Shown: positions 13,960 through 21,879 of the stretch, piece after piece
How the letters are laid out: each line of letters begins with the position of its first letter
Position numbering within the stretch: position 1 is the stretch's first letter
Assembly (NCBI GenBank): GCA_036399695.1
Contig: DASWMP010000227.1
Span: 1 to 27,765 of the forward strand
Source: DASVEE01 sp036399695
Lineage (GTDB): Bacteria; Acidobacteriota; Thermoanaerobaculia; Gp7-AA8
Reading direction: 5' to 3'
Length of the DNA: 27,765 nt
Translations under genes and position numbers: made by a program
Notes under the pieces: generated by a model
Told to the model about the DNA's origin: nothing
Database searches by the model: none
What the model saw: only the letters and a program-made list of their open reading frames with translations

Positions 13960-15311
13960 GTCGTCTCCCCCCGCACGAGGTTTTCGGCGATCTCGTGCAC
14001 GTCACCCGCTCCCATGACGATGAAAACGTCGTTCGGCTTCAGACGCCGGCGCATCTCGTTGACGATCTGCGAGTTGCTCCGGTCGAGGAACTCGATGCCC
14101 GGCACGGCTTCGCTGATGAGGCGCGCCGAGACGCCGGCCACCGGCTCTTCGCGCGCTGCATAGATCGGCGCGACGATGGAGACGTCGGCGACTTTCAGCG
14201 CCTCCGCGAACTCGCGCGCGAAGTCTTTCGTGCGCGAGTAGAGGTGCGGCTGGAAGAGAGCGACGATGCGGCGCGTCGGGTAGCCGCCGCGTGCGGCTTC
14301 CAGCGTGGCCCGCACTTCGGTCGGGTGATGGGCGTAGTCGTCGACGATGACGGCGCCGTGGTAATCGCCGAGGATCTGGAAGCGGCGGTCGACGCCGAGG
14401 AACTTGGCCAGGGCCGCGGCGATCGTTTCCTGCGGGATGCCGAGCTCGCGGGCGACGGCGATCGCCGCCAGCGCGTTGCGCACGTTGTGCTCGCCGGGGA
14501 TGAAGAGCTTGTAGAAGCCGAAGTCGGGGATCTCGAAGGATGACCCGTTCGCGGAGAACTGCAGGTTGATGGCACGAAGCGAGGCATGCTCGCCGAGGCC
14601 GTAGCCGACGATCGACAGCGGCCGCTCGGCGGCGGCGTTGAGCACCTGCGCGACGATCGGATCGTCGACGCAGCCGATGACCGTCCGCTTCACGCCGAGC
14701 ACGAACGTGTGGAACGCCTCGATGATGTTCTCGAAGCTGCCGTAATACTCCAGGTGATCGGGCTCGATGTTCGTCACCACCGCGATCTCCGGATGGAGGT
14801 GATGGAACGTGCGGGCGTATTCGTCCGCCTCGACGACGAGGAGCTCCCCTTCGCCGGTGCGGGCGTTCGTGCCGAAGTTGCGGAGCATCCCGCCGACGAG
14901 GATCGTCGGATCGAGGCCCGCCTCTTCGAGGATCATCGCCGTCATGGCGGAGGTCGTGGTCTTGCCGTGGGTCCCGCTGATGCCGACGGCGCGCTTCCGG
15001 TTCACGATCACGCCGAGCATCTCGGCGCGTTCCATGATGCGGATGCCGCTGGTGCGGGCGCGCTCGACTTCCTCGCTGCGTCCTTTCACGGCTGCCGTGA
15101 CGACGACGAGGTCGGCGTTCTTGACGTGGGCGGGGTTGTGGCCGATCTGCACTTCGATACCGCGGCTCTGCAGCAGGTCGGTGGCGGCACTCCGTTTCTG
15201 GTCGCATCCGGAGACAGTCAGGCCAGCATGCCGGAGGACTTCCGCGATGCCACTCATTCCAATTCCGCCGATACCGACGAAATGGATGTTCTTAATGTCA
15301 CTGAAATTCAT
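13956..15311 (-). CDS. murC: UDP-N-acetylmuramate-L-alanine ligase
   Basis: This 451-residue cytoplasmic ligase adds the first amino acid (L-Ala) to UDP-MurNAc, using ATP. The N-terminal UDP-binding motif GIGGIGMSG (13-21), the P-loop GTHGKTTT (113-120), the VVEADEYARTFHHL segment, NIEPDHLEYYG, and the C-terminal DDYAHHPTEV and FQPHLYSRT blocks are all characteristic of MurC rather than MurD/E/F. Start ATG 15311 lies 33 bases after murG and has no convincing ribosome site in an AT-rich leader. Its end overlaps ftsQ by four bases. Confidence 0.97.
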   Translation of the reverse strand: MNFSDIKNIHFVGIGGIGMSGIAEVLRHAGLTVSGCDQKRSAATDLLQSRGIEVQIGHNPAHVKNADLVVVTAAVKGRSEEVERARTSGIRIMERAEMLGVIVNRKRAVGISGTHGKTTTSAMTAMILEEAGLDPTILVGGMLRNFGTNARTGEGELLVVEADEYARTFHHLHPEIAVVTNIEPDHLEYYGSFENIIEAFHTFVLGVKRTVIGCVDDPIVAQVLNAAAERPLSIVGYGLGEHASLRAINLQFSANGSSFEIPDFGFYKLFIPGEHNVRNALAAIAVARELGIPQETIAAALAKFLGVDRRFQILGDYHGAVIVDDYAHHPTEVRATLEAARGGYPTRRIVALFQPHLYSRTKDFAREFAEALKVADVSIVAPIYAAREEPVAGVSARLISEAVPGIEFLDRSNSQIVNEMRRRLKPNDVFIVMGAGDVHEIAENLVRGETT

Positions 15312-15344
15312 TCTGAACGTGGCTTCTATATACGAAATATTAAA

Positions 15345-16451
15345 TTACTTTGCCTGAATCTTCTCGATCAAATCGACGATTTTCTGTGTCGCATCGGGCA
15401 CCGCGAGCTTCTTTGCCGCGATCCCCATCCGCGCGGCCCTGTCCGGGTCGTTCACGATTTCGTTGATGGCCAGCCCGAGACGCTCCGGCGACAGTTGGTT
15501 TTCGGTAATGACGATCGCTCCGCCGGCCTGTTCGACGACCCGCGCATTCACTTCCTGGTGGTTATTCGTGGCCGCGGCGAACGGGATGAGGATCGAGGCG
15601 CGGCCGACCGCCGCCAGCTCGCCGAGCGTCATGGCGCCGGCGCGGCAGACGACGAGGTCCGCGGCGGCGATTTCGTCGACGATGGGATCGAGGTACGGCA
15701 CGACCCGCGCGCCGGTGAACGCGGAGGTCCGATACGCCTCCTGCACCTTGGCCAGCTCGTTCGGACCGGTCTGGTGGACGATCTCCAGCCGGTCTTTCAG
15801 CCGCGCCAGGAAGAGCAGCGCCCCGGACATGGCGTCGTTGATGATGCGCGAGCCCTGGGAGCCGCCGAAGATCAAAAGCCGTTGTTTTCCGTTGCCCGTT
15901 GTCCGTGGTCCGTGCTGCGCGGCGTCGAAGAATTCTTTGCGGATCGGGTTGCCGGTGAGGACGCCGTCGGGGCGCTTCATGCGCGTCAACGCGTCGGGGT
16001 AGGCGACGGCGACGGACTTGACGAATTTGGCCAGCAGGCGATTCGTCAGGCCGGGGAAGGCGTTGGCCTCGTGGATCAGCGTCGGGATGCCACGCATGGC
16101 GGCGATCATCAGGACGGGGCCAGAGGAGTAGCCGCCGACGCCCATGACGGCGTCCGGCCGGTGCTTCGTGATGAGCTGCCAGGCCTGGATGAAACCCTTC
16201 GGGAGGCGGAACACGTTCTTGAGGAGATCGAGGCCGCCTTTGCCTTTCAGGCCACCGACGTCGATGAACTCGAGTGGGAAACCGGCTTTCGGCACGATCG
16301 TCTTTTCGAGGCCGCGCTCGGTACCGACGAAGACGACGCGCCGCGTCGCGTCACGAGCGATCAGCTCGCGCGCGACGGCGATCGCGGGGTAGATGTGTCC
16401 CCCCGTTCCGCCGCCTGCAATCATGAGTGTCATCACGCCCGTCTCGCCCAT
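15345..16451 (-). CDS. murG: UDP-GlcNAc:lipid I GlcNAc transferase (lipid II synthase)
   Basis: This 368-residue peripheral membrane GT28 glycosyltransferase converts lipid I to lipid II on the inner leaflet. GGGTGGH (13-19), a lipid-binding hydrophobic patch, GGSQGS and the C-terminal CRAGAMTLGELAAVG followed by IPFAAATNNHQ match the family. Start ATG 16451 lies nine bases after ftsW with GAGGT upstream; a second ATG at 16433 is possible. Residues 178-190 (QHGPRTTGNGKQR), just before GGSQGS, are encoded by a run of GTTNYCC heptamers (15884-15918). This surface loop appears to be a repeat insertion between the two Rossmann domains. Confidence 0.96.
   Translation of the reverse strand: MGETGVMTLMIAGGGTGGHIYPAIAVARELIARDATRRVVFVGTERGLEKTIVPKAGFPLEFIDVGGLKGKGGLDLLKNVFRLPKGFIQAWQLITKHRPDAVMGVGGYSSGPVLMIAAMRGIPTLIHEANAFPGLTNRLLAKFVKSVAVAYPDALTRMKRPDGVLTGNPIRKEFFDAAQHGPRTTGNGKQRLLIFGGSQGSRIINDAMSGALLFLARLKDRLEIVHQTGPNELAKVQEAYRTSAFTGARVVPYLDPIVDEIAAADLVVCRAGAMTLGELAAVGRASILIPFAAATNNHQEVNARVVEQAGGAIVITENQLSPERLGLAINEIVNDPDRAARMGIAAKKLAVPDATQKIVDLIEKIQAK
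15884..15918. repeat. Heptamer tract inside murG
   Basis: Five consecutive 7-base units (GTTTTCC, GTTGCCC, GTTGTCC, GTGGTCC, GTGCTGC on the plus strand) lie in frame within murG. They are of the same kind as intergenic tracts such as 719-732. They encode residues about 178-190 of MurG. Confidence 0.7.
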
Positions 16452-16460
16452 CGCCAGACC

Positions 16461-17555
16461 TCAACTCGATTGTTGTGAGAAATTCAGTAGCAAGCCGACC
16501 GCGATCAGACTCGCGAGCAGCGACGAGCCGCCGTAGCTGACCAGCGGCAGCGGCAATCCTTTCGTCGGAAGGAGGCACAGCACGACGCTGATGTTGATCA
16601 GCGCCTGTATCGCGATCATCAAAGTGAAGCCGAGCGCGGCGTAAAACGCGAAACGATCCTGGCTGTCACGCGCTACACGGAAGCCACGCCACGTCAGCAG
16701 CGCGAACACCGCCACGAGTCCCAGAGCCCCAACGAAGCCGAGCTCCTCCCCGATGATCGAGAAGATGAAATCGGTGTGCGGCTCGGGAAGGAAGAAGAGC
16801 TTCTGCCGCCCGTTGCCGATTCCGAGTCCGTCGAACCCGCCGGTACCAAGCGCGATCAGCGACTGCATCGCCTGGAAGCCTTTCCCAAGCGGATCGGCCT
16901 CGGGATTGAGAAACGAGAGCAGGCGATCGCGCCGGTAGTCGGTGTTGAGCGCAACGGTCGCGGCCAGCGGGAGCAGCAGCGCGGCGAAACCGGCGATGTA
17001 GCGCCACGACACTCCGGCGGCGAAGATCATCCCCGCCGCGACGAGCAGCAGCATCGCGGACGTGCCGAAGTCTCGGCCGAGCAGAATCAGTCCGGCGAAG
17101 AGCGCCAGCACACAGGCGATCGGCACGAGCGTCGACACGAGCTCGTTGATCCGCCCTTCCTTCCGCGAGAGGTACCAGGCGAGAAAGATGATGATGACGG
17201 GCTTGGCGAACTCGGACGGCTGCAACTGGAAGCCGGGCAGCACGATCCAGCGGTGCGTACCGTTGATGGGCGACTGGAACAGCGCCACGATCAGCCCCAG
17301 CACCACGGCGGCCATGGAGCCGTAGATCACCCGCGGCTGCCGGAGCAGCGACAAGTCGACGTGCATCAGGATGAGCATCAGCACGCTGCCCCCGGCCAGC
17401 CACATGATCTGCCGCGTGATGAAGTGGTAGTCGGGCGTGCCGAACCGCTGCGTGGCGATGATCGCCGACGCGCTGTAGATCATGACCAGTCCAACCACGA
17501 CGATGAGCATCGCGGCACCGAACAGCCAGGAGTCGTAGGTGAGTTTTCTGCTCAT
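16461..17555 (-). CDS. ftsW: Septal peptidoglycan glycosyltransferase FtsW (SEDS family)
   Basis: This 364-residue polytopic inner-membrane protein polymerises lipid II into septal glycan with its partner FtsI. About ten transmembrane helices are visible, starting with WLFGAAMLIVVVGLVMIYSA. SEDS signatures include GTHRWI, QLQPSEFAKP with LGRDFGT, DYRRDRLLSFLNP, and QALINISVV with GLPLPLVSYGGSSL near the C-terminus. I start at ATG 17555 (MSRKLTYDSW). The 27 upstream in-frame codons only translate the heptamer repeat. No Shine-Dalgarno sequence is visible; the repeat arm ends about ten bases before the start. Confidence 0.96.
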   Translation of the reverse strand: MSRKLTYDSWLFGAAMLIVVVGLVMIYSASAIIATQRFGTPDYHFITRQIMWLAGGSVLMLILMHVDLSLLRQPRVIYGSMAAVVLGLIVALFQSPINGTHRWIVLPGFQLQPSEFAKPVIIIFLAWYLSRKEGRINELVSTLVPIACVLALFAGLILLGRDFGTSAMLLLVAAGMIFAAGVSWRYIAGFAALLLPLAATVALNTDYRRDRLLSFLNPEADPLGKGFQAMQSLIALGTGGFDGLGIGNGRQKLFFLPEPHTDFIFSIIGEELGFVGALGLVAVFALLTWRGFRVARDSQDRFAFYAALGFTLMIAIQALINISVVLCLLPTKGLPLPLVSYGGSSLLASLIAVGLLLNFSQQSS

Positions 17556-17564
17556 AGTCGTTTC

Positions 17565-17666
17565 GAGTTGGCGGTTGGCAGTTGGCGGTTGGCGGTAGCG
17601 CCCCGCCACACCGCCGAGGCCACGGTGGTGGTCCACTGCCTACCGCCAACGGCCAACTGCCAACTC
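17565..17666. repeat. Heptamer inverted repeat between murD and ftsW (GTTGGCN type)
   Basis: The left arm (17565-17597) is GTTGGCG, GTTGGCA, GTTGGCG, GTTGGCG and GTAG. The right arm (17639-17666) is CTAC, CGCCAAC, GGCCAAC, TGCCAAC and TCC. The arms pair over about 28 bases with one extra heptamer on the left. It fills nearly the whole murD-ftsW gap and ends next to the murD stop. Confidence 0.88.
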
Positions 17667-17667
17667 C

Positions 17668-18978
17668 TCATGCGAGCCCCCTGACCAGTTCCTCAAAGTG
17701 CTCGCCGCGGTGCTCGAAGTTGCGGTACTGGTCGAAGCTCGCGCAGGCAGGAGAGAGCAGCACGGTGTCTCCCGCTTTCGCGTTTTCGCGCGCCCACTGA
17801 ACGGCGTGCTGCATGTCGTGCAGGGGGGTGATCGGAGCGGCGCCGTCGAGCGCTTCGGCGATCCGGTCCGCGGCCGAGCCGATCGTCAGGACGCCGCGCG
17901 CTTTCGCGGCTACGAGCTCCCGCATCCGCTCGAACTCCCCGGCCTTGTCTTTGCCGCCGAGGATGAGCCAGACGCTCGACGGGGCGAAGCCTTCGAGGGA
18001 GGCGAGCGTGGCGTCGACGTTCGTCCCTTTCGAGTCGTTGATCCATTTGACGCCGTCGAGCTCGCGGACCAGCACCATGCGGTGCGGCAGACCGGTGAAC
18101 GTGCCGAACGCGATCTGCACGTCGACGTCGTTCACGCCGAGTGCTCGCGCGGCCAGCCAGGCGGCGAGCGCGTTCTCGACGTTCGCGTTGCCTTCGAGGC
18201 GGAGCGACGTGCGCGGAATGCGCCGCTCTTCGCCGCCGAGGTTCATGATCAGGTCGGTGCCGTCGAACCAGGCCCCTTCCGCCACCTGATGCGCGCCGGA
18301 GAACGTCCAGCGGCGAGCCTTCAGGTTGCGCGGCTCCTCGCGGCGGTCGGTGCTGTCATTCACGATGGCCACGTCACCATCCCGCTGGTTGCGGAACACG
18401 CGGTATTTCGCCGCGGCGTAGGCGTCGAAGTTCGTGTAGCGGTCCATGTGATCGGGCGTGATGTTGAGCAGCAGCGCGACGGTCGCGCGGAACGTATCGA
18501 CCGTCTCGAGCTGGAACGACGAAAGCTCGAGCACGTAGGTCCGCGGACGTTCCGGGTCGACGACGTTGATGAGCGGCTCGCCGATGTTCCCGGCCACGAT
18601 CGGCTGATGCCCCGCGACTTTGAGGATCTCGCCGATCAGCGATGTGGTCGTCGACTTACCGTTCGAGCCTGTAATGGCCACGACGGTCCCGGTGAGATGG
18701 CGGTAGGCCAGCTCGATTTCCCCGATCACCGGGATGAACCCGGCGTGCTGCAGCAACGGGATCGAAGTCGGCACGCCTGGCGACAGGACGATCTGCGTGA
18801 CCTCCTCCATCAGCCCTGCGTCATCGCGGCCGAAGGCCCGCTCGACGCGCGGGTCCAGCTCGTAAGGCAGCGACGGATTCGCATTCGCGTCCGCGAGCAC
18901 GACCTCCTCGCCGCGAGCGGCCAGGAAGTTCGCCGAAGCCACGCCGGATCTCGCGGCGCCGATGACTAAAGTTCGCAT
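17668..18978 (-). CDS. murD: UDP-N-acetylmuramoyl-L-alanine-D-glutamate ligase
   Basis: This 436-residue cytoplasmic ligase adds D-glutamate. The N-terminal Rossmann domain has VIGAARSGVASANFL (5-19). The P-loop GSNGKSTT is at 104-111. Also present are ELSSFQLET, LNITPDHMDRY, and the C-terminal WINDSKGTNVDATLASLEGF and LLSPACASFDQYRNFEHRGE, which are diagnostic for MurD. Start ATG 18978 is directly abutted by the next heptamer repeat, so no ribosome-binding site exists in the expected place. Translation may depend on an unstructured leader or on coupling. Confidence 0.97.
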   Translation of the reverse strand: MRTLVIGAARSGVASANFLAARGEEVVLADANANPSLPYELDPRVERAFGRDDAGLMEEVTQIVLSPGVPTSIPLLQHAGFIPVIGEIELAYRHLTGTVVAITGSNGKSTTTSLIGEILKVAGHQPIVAGNIGEPLINVVDPERPRTYVLELSSFQLETVDTFRATVALLLNITPDHMDRYTNFDAYAAAKYRVFRNQRDGDVAIVNDSTDRREEPRNLKARRWTFSGAHQVAEGAWFDGTDLIMNLGGEERRIPRTSLRLEGNANVENALAAWLAARALGVNDVDVQIAFGTFTGLPHRMVLVRELDGVKWINDSKGTNVDATLASLEGFAPSSVWLILGGKDKAGEFERMRELVAAKARGVLTIGSAADRIAEALDGAAPITPLHDMQHAVQWARENAKAGDTVLLSPACASFDQYRNFEHRGEHFEELVRGLA

Positions 18979-19076
18979 GGTTGTTGGTTTTCGGTTTTTG
19001 GTTGTTGGTTGTTGGTGTCCGTGTGTCTGGCCTGGCTGCCGAAGTTACCGACAACCAAAGACCAACAACCAAAACC
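18979..19076. repeat. Heptamer inverted repeat between mraY and murD (GGTTNTT type)
   Basis: The left arm (18979-19016) is GGTTGTT, GGTTTTC, GGTTTTT, GGTTGTT, GGTTGTT. The right arm (19049-19076) is ACCGACA, ACCAAAG, ACCAACA, ACCAAAA. The left arm touches the murD start codon and the right arm ends seven bases before the mraY stop. It therefore fills almost the entire gap. Confidence 0.88.
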
Positions 19077-19082
19077 CGATTC

Positions 19083-20177
19083 TCATCTCAACTTCAGCGT
19101 CGCCAGCGAGAGCATCGAGAAGATGATCGCGATGATCCAGAAGCGGACGACGACTTTCGTTTCCTTCCAGCCCGAGAGCTCGAAATGGTGGTGGAGTGGG
19201 GACATCTTGAAGACGCGTCTTCCGGTGATCTTGAATGACGCGACCTGGATGATCACGGAGAGTGCTTCGAGGACGAAGAGGCCGCCGACGAGGACGAGCA
19301 GGATCTCCTGCTTGATCATCACGGCCAGGCATCCGATCGCACCACCCAGAGCCAGCGATCCGACGTCGCCCATGAAGATCTCGGCCGGGTGCGCGTTGAA
19401 CCATAAGAACCCCAGCGACGCGCCAACCATCGCCCCGCAGAAGACCGCCAGCTCACCGGTTTGTGGCACCCAGGCGATGCGCAGGTAATCGGCGATCCGG
19501 GCGTGGCCGGCGGCGTACGTCAGCACCGTGTACGTCACGGCGGCGATGAGCGTGGAGCCGATGGCCAGGCCGTCGAGGCCGTCCGTCAGGTTCACGGCGT
19601 TCGACGAGCCCACCAGGATGATCATCACGAACGCGATGTACAGGATGCCGATGTCGAGCTTGAACGTCTCGGGCTTGAGGAACGGCAGCGTGATGACGGT
19701 GTTGTAGTTGTTCTTCAGCATCGGCAGGTAGGCGATGGCCAGCGCGACGAGCGCTGCGACGGCGAACTGCGCGCCGAACTTTTCCTTCGCCGTCAGGCCG
19801 AGGTTCCGCTTCTTCGCCAGCTTGCGGTAATCGTCGACGAAGCCGATCGCGCCGTAGGCGAAGGTCACGAACAGCACGATCCAGATGTACGGATTCATGA
19901 TGTCCGCCCAGATGACGGTCGGGATGATGATCGCCACGTTGATGAGGATGCCCCCCATCGTCGGCGTGCCCGCCTTCTGCTGGTGCGATTTCGGCCCTTC
20001 CTCGCGGATGAACTGGCCGAGCTTGATGTGGCGCATCCGCTCGATCAGCCACGGACCGAGGATGAAGGAGATCATCAGCGCCGTCAGCGCGGCAAACGCC
20101 GTCCGGAAGGTGATGTAGCGGAAGACGTTGAAGCCGACGAAGACGTCGCGCAGTTGATACAGGAGGTAGTAGAGCAT
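19083..20177 (-). CDS. mraY: Phospho-MurNAc-pentapeptide transferase (lipid I synthase)
   Basis: This 364-residue integral membrane enzyme with about ten helices transfers phospho-MurNAc-pentapeptide to undecaprenyl phosphate. Family hallmarks are REEGPKSHQQKAGTPTMGG, the acidic pair in GFVDDYRKL, NAVNLTDGLDGLAIG, the Mg-binding FMGDVGSLALGG, and the SPLHHHFELSGW loop. The start ATG follows the murF stop without any gap (AGAGGTAAATG), so AGAGG overlaps the murF end and the two are coupled. Confidence 0.98.
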   Translation of the reverse strand: MLYYLLYQLRDVFVGFNVFRYITFRTAFAALTALMISFILGPWLIERMRHIKLGQFIREEGPKSHQQKAGTPTMGGILINVAIIIPTVIWADIMNPYIWIVLFVTFAYGAIGFVDDYRKLAKKRNLGLTAKEKFGAQFAVAALVALAIAYLPMLKNNYNTVITLPFLKPETFKLDIGILYIAFVMIILVGSSNAVNLTDGLDGLAIGSTLIAAVTYTVLTYAAGHARIADYLRIAWVPQTGELAVFCGAMVGASLGFLWFNAHPAEIFMGDVGSLALGGAIGCLAVMIKQEILLVLVGGLFVLEALSVIIQVASFKITGRRVFKMSPLHHHFELSGWKETKVVVRFWIIAIIFSMLSLATLKLR

Positions 20178-21593
20178 TTACCTCTGGGCCTCCGGCCCGT
20201 TGTCCGTTGTCGATTGTCCGTTGTCCATTTCGAGCAGCGATGTCACGACCGTATCGAGCTTGATTCCTCGGGAGGCTTTGATCAGGACCAGGTCACCTGG
20301 CTGGATGAACGTCTTCAAGAATTCGGCGGCGCCCGCGGCGTCGTCGAAGTGATGGAGCTGGTCGTCGGTGAAGCCGGCTTCGCGCGCGCCGTCGAGCAGT
20401 GCCGCGGTGCGCTTTCCGACGCCGATCACCGCCTCGACGCCGCGCGGAATGGCCTTGCCGGAGTCGCGATGGAACTGCAGTTCCTGCTCGCCGAGCTCCA
20501 GCATGTCGCCGATGACCGCGATGCGGCGCTTCGCGTCCGCCTTCACCATCAGCTCGAGCGCGCGGCCGAGGGCGTAAGGGTTCGAGTTGTAGGTATCGTC
20601 GTAGATCGTTGCGTCGCGCCACTGCAGGATCACGCCGCGGTGATAGGCCGGCCGCACGTTCTTCACGCCGCGCTCGATGCCTTCCCACGAGATGCCGATC
20701 GCGCGCGCCGTGGCGATGGCGGCGAGCAGGTTCTCGAGGTTGTGCGTGCCGGGTTGGGAGAGGTCGAGCTCGCGCGTCGTCCCTTCGGCTTCGAGCGTAA
20801 AGTGCGTCCCGAGGAGGCCGCGCTCGCGGATGTTCGTCGCGCGGACGTCCGCCTCGTGCTCGATGCCGTACGCCACGATCGGGCCTTCGAAGCCCTTCGT
20901 GATGTCCATGACGTACTTGTTGTCGGCGTTGGCGATGACGGTCCCGCCGGGGCGCAGGTTTTCGAGCAGCTCGCGCTTCGCCTCGGCGATCTTCTCGATC
21001 GTGCCGAAGAACTCGATGTGCACCGGGCCGATGTTCGTGTAGACGCCGATGTCCGGAGTCGTCCAGCCGGCGATCTGCGCGATCTCGCCCTTGTGGTTCA
21101 TCCCCATCTCGCTGACGACCACTTCGACGTCGTCGGGCGTGTTGTCGATGCAGAGAGGTGCGCCGATCAGGTTGTTGAAGTTGCCCCACGACTTGAACGT
21201 GCGGCGCTCCGTCTCGACCAGCGTGGCGATCATCTCCTTCGTCGTCGTCTTGCCGGCCGAGCCGGTGATGCCGATGAGCGTGAAGGGGAAGCGCTGCCGG
21301 ATGGCCGTCGACAGCTTCTGCAGCGCGACCGTCGTATCGTCGACGCGCACGAGCCCTTTCGACGGATCGACGGACGTCTCGCCGGTCTGCGACACCACCG
21401 CGCCGCGCGCCTTCTGCAGCGCCTGCGACAGGAACTGATGCCCGTCCAGCCGCTCGCCCGTGATGGCGAAGAACACGGAATCGGGCTTCACCTCACGGCT
21501 GTCGATGACGACCGACGAGACGCTGATGTCGCCCCCCTGGAGGACGATGCCGTCGATCATGGCGGCCAGGTCGTTGAACGTCAGAGTGGGCAT
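20178..21593 (-). CDS. murF: UDP-MurNAc-tripeptide-D-alanyl-D-alanine ligase
   Basis: This 471-residue cytoplasmic ligase adds D-Ala-D-Ala to complete the pentapeptide. The P-loop GSAGKTTT lies at 111-118. WGNFNNLIGAPL, SEMGMNHKGEIA and DDTYNSNPYAL are typical MurF blocks. I start at ATG 21593 (MPTLTFNDLA), which has GGGAGG six bases upstream; the 29 earlier in-frame codons translate a heptamer repeat. The last 16 residues (MDNGQSTTDNGPEAQR) are encoded largely by four GTTGTCC-type heptamers (20199-20226). The native C-terminus has apparently been extended by repeat sequence. Confidence 0.97.
   Translation of the reverse strand: MPTLTFNDLAAMIDGIVLQGGDISVSSVVIDSREVKPDSVFFAITGERLDGHQFLSQALQKARGAVVSQTGETSVDPSKGLVRVDDTTVALQKLSTAIRQRFPFTLIGITGSAGKTTTKEMIATLVETERRTFKSWGNFNNLIGAPLCIDNTPDDVEVVVSEMGMNHKGEIAQIAGWTTPDIGVYTNIGPVHIEFFGTIEKIAEAKRELLENLRPGGTVIANADNKYVMDITKGFEGPIVAYGIEHEADVRATNIRERGLLGTHFTLEAEGTTRELDLSQPGTHNLENLLAAIATARAIGISWEGIERGVKNVRPAYHRGVILQWRDATIYDDTYNSNPYALGRALELMVKADAKRRIAVIGDMLELGEQELQFHRDSGKAIPRGVEAVIGVGKRTAALLDGAREAGFTDDQLHHFDDAAGAAEFLKTFIQPGDLVLIKASRGIKLDTVVTSLLEMDNGQSTTDNGPEAQR
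20199..20226. repeat. Heptamer tract encoding the MurF C-terminal tail
   Basis: Four contiguous units (GTTGTCC, GTTGTCG, ATTGTCC, GTTGTCC on the plus strand) lie inside the 3' end of murF, 21 bases from its stop. Confidence 0.75.
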
Positions 21594-21609
21594 GGCCGCC
21601 CTCCCGCCA

Positions 21610-21691
21610 GTTGTTGGTTTTTGGTTGTTGGTTGTTCGTGCTGCGCTCGGCGTGCAGGCACACCGAAAACTGAAAACCAAAAACCAAAAAC
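21610..21691. repeat. Heptamer inverted repeat between murE and murF (GGTTNTT type)
   Basis: The left arm (21610-21638) is of GGTTTTT/GGTTGTT units. The right arm (21661-21691) is of ACCGAAA, ACTGAAA, ACCAAAA, ACCAAAA units. It lies in a 286-base gap that otherwise holds GC-rich unassigned sequence (21692-21845) and an AT-rich stretch next to the murE stop. Confidence 0.85.
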
Positions 21692-21847
21692 AGTGGGGGC
21701 GGTCGATGCCGCCTTCCGGCCCCGCCGCGTTTCGGTCGCTGTTGCTCGTCCCCTTCCCCGGGAACTACTGCCAGCGAACCCCATCCGTCCACCCTCGCCG
21801 AAACCGACCGACGGAGCCGGAACACGACACCTGATCGAACGGAGTGC

Positions 21848-21877
21848 ATCGTAAGTCATATTCATGATTGAAATCAA
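21848..21877 (-). promoter_or_regulatory. Candidate internal promoter between murE and murF
   Basis: On the minus strand TTGATT (21872-21877), an 18-base spacer and TACGAT (21848-21853) resemble sigma-70 boxes in the AT-rich stretch after murE, upstream of murF. The match is moderate and there is no other support. Confidence 0.25.
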
Positions 21878-21879
21878 CA

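Noticed and set aside
11926..14163. 745-codon plus-strand ORF antisense to ftsA/ftsQ/murC
   Set aside because: It is a high-GC shadow of well-supported genes; its Arg/Asp-rich translation has no motif.
19461..21854. 797-codon plus-strand ORF antisense to mraY and murF
   Set aside because: It is a shadow frame of two unmistakable enzymes on the other strand.
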